Positions 49,312 through 56,516 of a DNA stretch of 64,000 nt are shown here, in pieces. The position numbers and the translations under genes were made by a program. Every line of letters begins with the position of its first letter. Position 1 is the first letter of the stretch. Origin of the DNA: a virus; IMG/VR virus record IMGVR_UViG_3300030333_002628, positions 1-64,000 of that record. One strand, written 5' to 3'. The notes under the pieces were generated by a model. It was not told the DNA's origin, searched no databases, and saw only the letters and a program-made list of their open reading frames with translations.

Positions 49312-49318
49312 TTCATAA
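49312..49318 (+). promoter_or_regulatory. TTCATAA box of the 49341 gene
   Basis: TTCATAA begins 29 nt before the ATG at 49341, as at 44615 and 45341. Confidence 0.6.
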
Positions 49319-49340
49319 GGGGCAACACTATCCCAGAGCC

Positions 49341-50072
49341 ATGCAATCCGGCAATGGAATGTTAGAAGTAGTAAAATTGAACGCAAAAATAGGGGCTGAA
49401 ACGGCAGCCTTCCTCAGAGAGAACGGCATGGTGCTAACTAGGGCACAGAACGCCATTCTAGTGCCAGAGGAGGCCGCCCACATGATGCTCTCGATTGAGG
49501 GGCAGATTCAGGCCGTAAACTGGGCCAGAGAGACCCAGAAGAACGGCCTAACGCCAGCAGAGAGGCCCGACTGCGAATGCGGGGGACACCTGAACGCAGA
49601 TTACGGCCTATCGGACAGAATTCCGACCTGCTCGCGCTGCCAGACCCCCAGATTCGCGGGGACTCGCTCAATCAGGGAGAAGGTCAGCCAGACCTACGAG
49701 CCAAGCCTGTCAGACCACGTAGACGGGTTCACCTTGGTGATTAGGGACGAGCCAAAGAGAAGGGCGCTCAAGAAGACCCAGAGCGAAAGGGGCGGCCCTT
49801 GGGAGACCCAGACCCTATTCTGTGGGGCAGCAGTCCGACTAAGGGGCTTCGGGGAACAACTGTGGGCCTTCACAGACAGCACAGGCCGCTATTGCGGTGA
49901 GGGGCTTCTATGGGCCTTCGGCGTGTCCCCTAGTGGCATAACGGGCATTGTGGCAATCCACCCAGCCCAGACCGCGCAGTTCGTAGGCAGGGTTCAGATG
50001 ACAGCCGACCCCTTCGACCTACTAACCACAGTAGACGCACCCAGCGCACTAATCCGCACCTACTGGGGCTAG
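49341..50072 (+). CDS. Hypothetical zinc-site protein, 243 aa
   Basis: Helical N-terminal 75 residues (ETAAFLRENGMVLTRAQNAI) lead into a Cys site (CECGGHLNADYGLSDRIPTC and a further C). A beta-rich C-terminal half follows (WETQTLFCGAAVRLRGFGEQ, GLLWAFGVSPSGITGIVAIH). No family recognised. GC-rich and last gene of the island. Confidence 0.55.
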   Translation: MQSGNGMLEVVKLNAKIGAETAAFLRENGMVLTRAQNAILVPEEAAHMMLSIEGQIQAVNWARETQKNGLTPAERPDCECGGHLNADYGLSDRIPTCSRCQTPRFAGTRSIREKVSQTYEPSLSDHVDGFTLVIRDEPKRRALKKTQSERGGPWETQTLFCGAAVRLRGFGEQLWAFTDSTGRYCGEGLLWAFGVSPSGITGIVAIHPAQTAQFVGRVQMTADPFDLLTTVDAPSALIRTYWG

Positions 50073-50108
50073 TCAAGCCAAGATCGAAAGGCTAGAGGAA
50101 AACGTAAG

Positions 50109-50183
50109 GTCTGGGGGGGCAGAAGTCCCCCCAGACTGGGCAGATTTTCGCAGGGTCGCCACCCTGATTTTTTTGATTTTTTT
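50109..50183 (+). terminator. Double intrinsic terminator at the end of the island
   Basis: First hairpin: GTCTGGGGGG (50109) with CCCCCCAGAC (50127), a perfect 10-bp stem and 8-nt loop. Second: CAGGGT-CGCC-ACCCTG (50151-50166), a perfect 6-bp stem and tetraloop followed by ATTTTTTTGATTTTTTT. This has the form of a bacterial Rho-independent terminator. It separates the island from the converging terminase block. Confidence 0.75.
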
Positions 50184-50241
50184 CCCAAAAATTTTCATTA
50201 CTACGACTTACCCTGGGGCTACCGGGTCGAAAAATTTTTTA

Positions 50242-50628
50242 CTAAATTTTTGAAATGGGCTTTATTAACTTCCAATGCTTGATGTTATTCTTTTTGGTTG
50301 TCAGAACTTCGCCGTTTTTCTCACATATACGCATGAATGCACCTACGGAATACCCATTCAATTGAGTCCACTTCGGAGGAACCTTCTTGTTGGCGGCTTC
50401 GGCAATTTGTGATGATGTCAACCACTCGCCTTCTGCGAAATAAGAAGACAAAGCCCACTCTATTGCTTCCGCAAATACCGTTCTCTTATTGTTGGGGCCG
50501 TGTTTTCTAACCTTGCGGTCTTGTAACTCAAACTTCTTACCAGTTCTCCTATTGCGAGTCTGGCGCTTATTACGCCCACCGTATGGCCCCTTACCCCACT
50601 TACCTGCCACGTATAACCCTCCCGCCAA
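50242..50628 (-). CDS. Basic winged-helix-like protein, 128 aa
   Basis: A strongly basic start (YGGRNKRQTRNRRTGKKFEL), then AEAIEWALSSYFAEGEWLTS, SQIAEAANKK and YSVGAFMRICEKNGEVLTTK as a winged helix. Downstream of and overlapping the large terminase gene by 28 bases. It could be a DNA-binding partner of the terminase (small-subunit role) or one of the virus's wHTH regulators. Confidence 0.5.
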   Translation of the reverse strand: MAGGLYVAGKWGKGPYGGRNKRQTRNRRTGKKFELQDRKVRKHGPNNKRTVFAEAIEWALSSYFAEGEWLTSSQIAEAANKKVPPKWTQLNGYSVGAFMRICEKNGEVLTTKKNNIKHWKLIKPISKI

Positions 50629-52096
50629 GAGCAGACTCCTTTCTATTTATCTTGTAACTTCCTCCCTGCCATTCCCCCTTCTTCATGGTCTTGAATACGG
50701 ATGGCATATCTGGAGTCTTATACGAGAACAAATCAATTGCGTGTGCTAGAGCCATAGCACAGTCGTTATGCTTACCCAAATCTATTATCTCTCCATCGCG
50801 CCACGCATGACTCTCTAGTTCTTCTAGCACCATATTAACCATTTTCCTTGTTTCATCGTCACCATAGGGAAAACATACTAGTTTACGCTCAAACCAAACC
50901 CTCATGCGGTTCAAAAGACCCTGCTTAAGCGTTTTATTACTCACTTTACTCTCTCTATAATCTAATACTGCGCCCTTTTGAGAGATAAGGGGGTCATAAA
51001 GGTGCTGAAACCCTGCTGCTTCGACAGCAAAGGGGGGAGTCTTGTATTTCTTACTCCACTCAATCATCATATCGGCCTGTCTGTCTGGAGGGAAGTCATT
51101 CCTACGCCACATATCTACGAAGTGAATATATCCTTCATCGTCTTGCGCTAAACATATCATAACGCTGTAGTCTTGTCCCAATCCATGTGCTGGGTCGAAC
51201 CCAATACCGTATTTTAGACCATCTAACTTCTTAGGAGTCAGAACCGCATCCAGATTTAGGTTGCATCTAGTTAAACTTCTTGGGAATACGCTCGCTTCGT
51301 CATCAATGACCTTACACATATACTCTTGAATAAAAGATAACTCTCCCATAGCCTCTTTCTGCTCTAACAGGAAATCTATAGGTCTAAATTCAGGCCATAA
51401 CTCAATAGCAGTCACATTTTCGGGGTCAGCCTTGTATTCGTCCCAATTCTTGACCGCAGACCAAGACCCACTCTTCCAAGTGTCGTTTTCTAACATCTCA
51501 GTATGATACAAGTCATTCATAGACATCGGAGTGCCTACACAATAGATAGAAGTGCCTGGAGAGAGCATAGGAGTGACCTTTTTCCTAAACCAATTCCTCA
51601 AACCGTCATAATTCATGTCACCAGTATCGTCTAATACGTCATCGAAGGCAATACAGGCCGGATGCTCACCACGAATCGCAGAACCAACAGATGTAGCCCG
51701 AATCCAAGCGCCATTAGTGAATCTTAACTCAAGTTTGTTGCCTCTACGGGTATCTAGGTATTTACTTAACTGAGGGTGTCTTTTCATGTCATCTCTAATC
51801 TCTTCAAGCCTTCTAATTGCCAAATCTTTGCTCGCTGAGAATAGCCAGCACGAAAAGGGCTTATCGCGCCACTTTTCAAAGAGACATTGATGTAATAGTT
51901 TCACTCTGAGGGTAGTAGACTTACTGTGGTCTCTCGGTGCAATGACACAAACCCTATGGACTTGTTTCCCGTCTCTTTCACCATACATTTCCATCCATTC
52001 GCCAATATGTTCTCCCCACGTATAACCAAGCCACTTGTAAAAGTATTCTACGTCAGTTCTCGACCTAGCCATAGAGAAATCAGTTCCAAAAGTCAT
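50600..52096 (-). CDS. terL: Terminase large subunit, 498 aa
   Basis: ATPase: VIAPRDHSKSTTLRV is a variant Walker A (about residue 55), IAFDDVLDD the Walker B region, and YCVGTPMSMNDLYH the coupling motif. Nuclease (RNase H fold): GIGFDPAHGLGQDYSVMIC (first Asp, about 290), VEAAGFQ, and KHNDCAMALAHAIDL with the last catalytic Asp. It packages DNA into the prohead. The ATG at 52096 is chosen because it overlaps the stop of the zinc gene upstream (TAATG). Confidence 0.9.
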   Translation of the reverse strand: MTFGTDFSMARSRTDVEYFYKWLGYTWGEHIGEWMEMYGERDGKQVHRVCVIAPRDHSKSTTLRVKLLHQCLFEKWRDKPFSCWLFSASKDLAIRRLEEIRDDMKRHPQLSKYLDTRRGNKLELRFTNGAWIRATSVGSAIRGEHPACIAFDDVLDDTGDMNYDGLRNWFRKKVTPMLSPGTSIYCVGTPMSMNDLYHTEMLENDTWKSGSWSAVKNWDEYKADPENVTAIELWPEFRPIDFLLEQKEAMGELSFIQEYMCKVIDDEASVFPRSLTRCNLNLDAVLTPKKLDGLKYGIGFDPAHGLGQDYSVMICLAQDDEGYIHFVDMWRRNDFPPDRQADMMIEWSKKYKTPPFAVEAAGFQHLYDPLISQKGAVLDYRESKVSNKTLKQGLLNRMRVWFERKLVCFPYGDDETRKMVNMVLEELESHAWRDGEIIDLGKHNDCAMALAHAIDLFSYKTPDMPSVFKTMKKGEWQGGSYKINRKESALGGRVIRGR

Positions 52097-52227
52097 TATC
52101 GTGGCCTCAATTCTTCTTCTCCGCAATAAGGACATTTGCGACCCTGTATTTTAGCAGTTAGCATACTTTTAGCCATCCAACCGCAAGCATTACATTTGGC
52201 AGAAGTCCACATATTACTCATGCCCAT
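52096..52227 (-). CDS. Zinc-ribbon microprotein, 43 aa
   Basis: CNACGWMAKSMLTAKIQGRK followed by CPYCGEEE, a compact four-Cys ribbon like archaeal small zinc proteins. The stop overlaps the terminase ATG. Either of two ATGs (52227, 52221) may be used. Confidence 0.6.
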   Translation of the reverse strand: MGMSNMWTSAKCNACGWMAKSMLTAKIQGRKCPYCGEEELRPR

Positions 52228-52363
52228 ACTTGTCATAAATCATTTCATTGCAACGAAGACACACTCTAATTTTACTTATAGGGAAAAGAACTGTCCCGCT
52301 TTCTGTTGGGAAAATCTTCTTACATACCGAACATTGAATCAGGTAGTCGTAGTGATGCACCAT
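52214..52363 (-). CDS. Zinc-ribbon microprotein, 49 aa
   Basis: CSVCKKIFPTESGTVLFPIS, then VCLRCNEMIYDKYG; a four-Cys ribbon. The ATG overlaps the stop of the phosphoesterase (TAATG), and the 3' end overlaps the next ribbon gene. Confidence 0.6.
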   Translation of the reverse strand: MVHHYDYLIQCSVCKKIFPTESGTVLFPISKIRVCLRCNEMIYDKYGHE

Positions 52364-53802
52364 TATTCCACCGGGGCAAACAGATTCCCTATTACTCCTA
52401 ATTCTTTGTCTACCAAGTGCGCCATCAGACCAGCCCTATTTAGAGTGAAGCCTTTTCTATAGTGCCATTTATCGTGGCCCGCAAGACTAGGTAATTGGAT
52501 TACCATACAGCCCGCCTTTTCAGTTTGTTTAATGTGATGCAGATGTCCGTGAAACCAAGTATGATGCTCGCAAGCGCCCCACTCACTTCTTGCTTCATGC
52601 GACATTAGAGCAGGTAAATCTGCGCCCCTTACTCCGTCACCATGAGTAAACCCTAATAGATTATTACCATAGGTTGTGTATTGTCTTAGTTTCAAGTCGT
52701 CTGTAATAGTAACTCTATCACTATTCTCATAAACGGCCTGTAGATAAATCATTAAAGCAAGACTGGAATGCCTATCGTGATTACCACGCATAAAGACTAC
52801 TTCTACGGGCGCGACCTTAGCAAGCATCTCTATGTGCTGTCTAGCCAGATAAGCGCCATCTCTCAATATTAGGGCGGGGCTACCCGCAGTATCTTGTGGT
52901 GTGCCTTTAGTGGTAGTTCCCATATCATTATCGACATGGAACCAATCACTACCAGTTCCTATGATTATCTTTTCTGGTCTACCTGGTAGCCTATCTATTA
53001 GATTCTGGGTTTGTTCCATCAGCCTTTGCTGCGCTGTCTCAAGATTGTAAGTTTCGCCAGTTTCATCTTCCCAAGCATCCTTACCATAGTGGAAATCAGT
53101 AGGGCTGATAACTACAGCGTATGGGTTTGTATCTTTATCGACATATTGGGCGGTTTTCATCTTTTCTAGTTTAGGGGCTTTGTAAGGCTCTATAGCCAGT
53201 TCACTAAACTCGTTCAATAGTGTTTCTCTGAGAAGTCTGTATTTGTCCGCATCTCTTTCAATAGTGCGCCAATACTTTCTCTTAGCCTCTTGTAGAACAT
53301 TTCTTCTCTTTTCTACTACTGCTTCATCTACTAAATCGGCAATACTCTTAATAGAAATCTCCTCATCAGTAAAAATGTCCATCCCATGAGTCCAACCGTT
53401 GACTCGGATATAATTCTGAACCCAGTCTTCAGGAAGAGCGAATTCACGCGCTAACTCATGCGCCTTCATGTTCAAACCTTCTGCCGAGTAAGCACGCTTC
53501 ATCTTCCTGTGCGTGTCACCATCTACGGCCATAAGTTCGTTACTACCAGCAATTACAGAAATATAGCAATCGCTCGTCTTATCGTAGTATACTTCCATAG
53601 AACGCACTACTTTAGGAGAGTCTATCTTCATCTCTCCGCCAGTTTTCTTACGCCAGCGCATTATCTTCAAGCGCCATGCTTCGGAACTTCTACTTGGGTC
53701 TATTTCATGTAGAAATCGACCAAACTCAGAAACACTAGTAAAACTCTTAGTGTTAGCATACTTCTCTATTAGGCTGTCTCCACCGCTACGGTAAGTCCCC
53801 AT
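52363..53802 (-). CDS. Calcineurin-like metallophosphoesterase with N-terminal DNA-binding-like region, 479 aa
   Basis: The C-terminal half has the metal motifs of the family: SPTDFHYGKD (D, H), GTGSDWFHVDN, MRGNHDRHSS (GNHD), FTHGDGVRG and WFHGHLHHI (GHxH). The first 200 residues contain helix-turn-helix-like parts (MKAHELAREFALPEDWVQNY). The family includes Mre11-type nucleases and phosphatases. Its place upstream of the terminase suggests DNA processing for packaging or repair. No Rad50 partner is seen. Confidence 0.75.
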   Translation of the reverse strand: MGTYRSGGDSLIEKYANTKSFTSVSEFGRFLHEIDPSRSSEAWRLKIMRWRKKTGGEMKIDSPKVVRSMEVYYDKTSDCYISVIAGSNELMAVDGDTHRKMKRAYSAEGLNMKAHELAREFALPEDWVQNYIRVNGWTHGMDIFTDEEISIKSIADLVDEAVVEKRRNVLQEAKRKYWRTIERDADKYRLLRETLLNEFSELAIEPYKAPKLEKMKTAQYVDKDTNPYAVVISPTDFHYGKDAWEDETGETYNLETAQQRLMEQTQNLIDRLPGRPEKIIIGTGSDWFHVDNDMGTTTKGTPQDTAGSPALILRDGAYLARQHIEMLAKVAPVEVVFMRGNHDRHSSLALMIYLQAVYENSDRVTITDDLKLRQYTTYGNNLLGFTHGDGVRGADLPALMSHEARSEWGACEHHTWFHGHLHHIKQTEKAGCMVIQLPSLAGHDKWHYRKGFTLNRAGLMAHLVDKELGVIGNLFAPVE

Positions 53803-53818
53803 TGAACAAAGGGTGTTT

Positions 53819-53834
53819 CATACCCCTTATTAAC
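53819..53834 (-). promoter_or_regulatory. Variant TTTATTAAGGGG box (terminase operon)
   Basis: Minus-strand GTTAATAAGGGGTATG starts 32 nt before the ATG at 53802 and shares the TAAGGGGTATG part with the boxes at 42199 and 43263. Confidence 0.6.
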
Positions 53835-53894
53835 ATTCGCACGAATTGTAATTCTTTCAGTATGTTCCGTATTTAGTAACAAAATTACAGGCTT

Positions 53895-54019
53895 GCAGTA
53901 TAACGGTTTTTTTATTTCTTCAATTATTTCATAAGAGGTTTTAGTTAGGGAACCCTTACTATCTCTAAACTACCTTTGAAGAAATTAAAAAAATTAGCAA
54001 AAATAGAGCAATATAACGG
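53895..54019. repeat. Inverted dyad element, copy 2
   Basis: Lies in the divergent gap 53803-54099. GCAGTATAACGG (53895) and GCAATATAACGG (54008), 113 nt apart, flank TTTCTTCAA (53915) and TTGAAGAAA (53976), with a central near-perfect stem GTTAGGGAACCCTTAC. It is the reverse-complement relative of 37649-37772. It may control both the terminase and the portal operons. Confidence 0.7.
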
Positions 54020-54099
54020 TTTTAAACTGAAAAAAAGCCGAAAAAATACAAAAAGAATGAATACGAAGGTTAAAGAAACAAAGGAAACGTGGATTAGAC

Positions 54100-55488
54100 A
54101 TGGCAGAGCGTAGCATCTTGGATAAAATGCTTGGTCGAAACAAAGAACAGACCGTAGCGGCACGAATTCCAACAAATAAGACGTTTCAGGTGGCGGCTGG
54201 TATACCTGATATAGTTAGAGATACAGAAAGGCTGAACAAAGACTCAAATTACGACAGCGAATTTGATATGTATGATTTAATGCTTAAACTAGACCCAGAA
54301 CTAAACGGGGCAGTTAGAGCAGTTAGCCTAACAGCAAATAACTTTGAGATTAATTACGACAAAGGACGTAACGCACGCATAAGGAATGCGGTTCGTGATT
54401 TAGTAGAAGAAACTCTTGATTTCGATGACATACTAATTAACGCTATGAGAAATCTCATGGTTTACGGTAACGACATCAACAAGATAGTAGGGAAGCAAGG
54501 AGTAGGCGTTACAGACCTACAAAATCTCCCCATTATGCAAATAAACATTGTAGATGAGAGGGGCGGTCTTGGTTCGTATTTCGTAGCAGATAAAGATAAT
54601 CCAGTAGTTAAGCCAGTAACCTATATGCTTAGGGAGGCTACATCTTACGAGAAGGCCATACCCGCAGAGGAGATAATGCACATTAAAATTGACTACAGAA
54701 GCAATTGGTTTGTAGATAAGAAGGGGCGAAAGACCTACGGCGTTTGGGGTGCGTCCCGATTCTCGGCGCTTAAGCAGGCTATACGCATGAAGTATAACTC
54801 TCTGAATAACAGGTTGTCCCTAGAGGATAGTATGACAAAGCAATATATCACAATTGACAAGTCAGCCATAGAGCATATCCAAGACCCTGCCGAGCAGTAT
54901 GACAGGCTTAATACTATAATGAATGATGTAATATCTCTGTTTGAGGGGCTTAGGGGAGACCAGATTCCAGTATTGCCCCACTATGTAGAATTACATCACG
55001 TAGACTTAGGTAATTCTCTTCCTAACAGCGCAGACTTTTTAGACAGCATAAATGCTGACATTGCTGCCGTTCTTCAAGTCCCACGTGTAGCAGCAGGGCA
55101 AGAAAGAGGAAGCACATTCGCTGCCACTTACAATGCTAATATGTGGGCAGTCCAAGCCATCAGCAGAATGCACAAAGTTTTACAGCAGGCTTGCCGTGAT
55201 TTGTTTTCCATGCACTTGACACTACTAGGCATAGAGCATAAAAAGTCAGAATTGCCGACCATAGAATTTGATGCTATGGATAGCGAAACACCGCTTAATA
55301 TTATGCAAAGGGCAAGCATGGGCTATGACTCAGGCATTTTAACACTCAATCAGGCACTTGAAATTCTGGATTTGCCAGCCGCAAAGAAAGAAGATGGGGA
55401 AAAGAGGAAAGAAGCGCCAGACCCCACGATAAACGAGTTACCACCTGAGAATTCGCAACCGGGGGCAGAGAATGAGCGACCAGAGTGA
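54100..55488 (+). CDS. Portal protein, 462 aa
   Basis: First gene of the head operon. Features typical of portals: YDLMLKLDPELNGAVRAVSL near residue 50, a wing with IKIDYRSNWFVDKKGRKTYG, and the stem region DFLDSINADIAAVLQVPRVA. The C-terminal region is Pro/Glu rich. The portal forms the dodecameric ring through which the terminase pumps DNA. A chance copy of TTTGTAGATAAG lies inside the gene at 54709, coding FVDK. Confidence 0.85.
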   Translation: MAERSILDKMLGRNKEQTVAARIPTNKTFQVAAGIPDIVRDTERLNKDSNYDSEFDMYDLMLKLDPELNGAVRAVSLTANNFEINYDKGRNARIRNAVRDLVEETLDFDDILINAMRNLMVYGNDINKIVGKQGVGVTDLQNLPIMQINIVDERGGLGSYFVADKDNPVVKPVTYMLREATSYEKAIPAEEIMHIKIDYRSNWFVDKKGRKTYGVWGASRFSALKQAIRMKYNSLNNRLSLEDSMTKQYITIDKSAIEHIQDPAEQYDRLNTIMNDVISLFEGLRGDQIPVLPHYVELHHVDLGNSLPNSADFLDSINADIAAVLQVPRVAAGQERGSTFAATYNANMWAVQAISRMHKVLQQACRDLFSMHLTLLGIEHKKSELPTIEFDAMDSETPLNIMQRASMGYDSGILTLNQALEILDLPAAKKEDGEKRKEAPDPTINELPPENSQPGAENERPE

Positions 55489-56395
55489 GCAGAACATTAT
55501 CCAAGAGTTAAATGCTCGATTCCAAGAATTGCGTGCCTTAATGATTACAATAGGCTCAGTTATAGCCATGCTTCTAGCCGGATTAAATGAAGTAGGGTTT
55601 ATACAGTTTGCCGTAGATAGTCTTGTAGACTGGGCCGAAGACGACCCAGATAGAAATCCTTACATTGATTCTTGTGAAGAAGATTGGGAAATGGTAGCAG
55701 ACCACTACATAATAGAGACAAACGTTCTGTTTTCCATACATCTACTAGATTACGCTTGGTGCAATTCTATACACACTATAAATTATAATGTTAGTATGGA
55801 CGGTAAATCAAAGGCTGGAGAAAGCGCCGAATTTAGGAATGAGCATCAGTTTGTAGTCACTATAGAAGACATTAGTGAAGGAACGCATCGTGCGTATATA
55901 GAAGTATGGAACGGCTCAGTCTCCTTATTTGAAAGTAAAACAATAGACTTTGAGTATGATTATATGGAAATGGAGAGTGCAGTATATGGTTGCACTAACA
56001 CCACAGCATTAAATTATAATGAGTCTGCAACCCATGATGACGGAACTTGCGAATACCCCCAAGAGGAAGAGGAAGTTACGGATGATTGCTATGCCTATTT
56101 CTACGATGTGTTTTCCTATTGGAATGAAACCAACGAATCGCTCTACAACGAGTTTGATGTAGACTTTTCTTGTATGGCTAATGTTACGGTGTTTGTGACA
56201 ATAGACGCTTATGATTCCTTGAATGAAACTCTGTTATATCATGTAGAAGATAACTTTACAACCTATCATCAAGAATGGGATTACCAATATCTTGATTTCT
56301 ATGACAAGCCCTATGAAGCACCACTAAATACTCATTACCAAGTATATTATAATGAGACTCTACAAGATGAGGCTTGGTATAGGGTAGAGGCATGA
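55472..56395 (+). CDS. Membrane-anchored surface-type protein with GCT..NYN motif, 307 aa
   Basis: Residues 20-42 are hydrophobic (ALMITIGSVIAMLLAGL), likely a signal anchor. The rest is acidic with many Asn-X-Ser/Thr sequons (NVS, NGS, NTT, NES, NET, NFT). The stretch YGCTNTTALNYNESATHDDG followed by TCEY matches a short repeat common in marine surface proteins (GCTDxxAxNYNxxAxxDDGSCxY). It lies between portal and protease, an unusual site for such a protein. It may serve in host contact, ejection or superinfection exclusion. Confidence 0.6.
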   Translation: MSDQSEQNIIQELNARFQELRALMITIGSVIAMLLAGLNEVGFIQFAVDSLVDWAEDDPDRNPYIDSCEEDWEMVADHYIIETNVLFSIHLLDYAWCNSIHTINYNVSMDGKSKAGESAEFRNEHQFVVTIEDISEGTHRAYIEVWNGSVSLFESKTIDFEYDYMEMESAVYGCTNTTALNYNESATHDDGTCEYPQEEEEVTDDCYAYFYDVFSYWNETNESLYNEFDVDFSCMANVTVFVTIDAYDSLNETLLYHVEDNFTTYHQEWDYQYLDFYDKPYEAPLNTHYQVYYNETLQDEAWYRVEA

Positions 56396-56493
56396 GGAAA
56401 AGCACTTTGGTCTTTATCAAAGTAGGGTTTATTTGTCTTGGTTCTATGGTTGCTTTTTTCATTGCTGCTATGTTAACCACGAATAGTTCATAA
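56392..56493 (+). CDS. Membrane microprotein, 33 aa
   Basis: Nearly all one hydrophobic helix: MRKSTLVFIKVGFICLGSMV, then AFFIAAML. The ATG overlaps the preceding stop (ATGA), so it should be made together with the surface-type protein. Could be a holin or a partner in the membrane. Confidence 0.5.
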   Translation: MRKSTLVFIKVGFICLGSMVAFFIAAMLTTNSS

Positions 56494-56516
56494 ATCACTT
56501 GCAAACTCAAGTGTTT

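Noticed and set aside
50957-50968. ATACTGCGCCC match to the dyad element inside the terminase gene
   Set aside because: Only the 11-mer matches; none of the inner arms or spacing are present, and the stretch is coding.
54709-54720. Half-site TTTGTAGATAAG inside the portal gene
   Set aside because: Single copy, in frame as Phe-Val-Asp-Lys in a plausible portal sequence; most likely chance.
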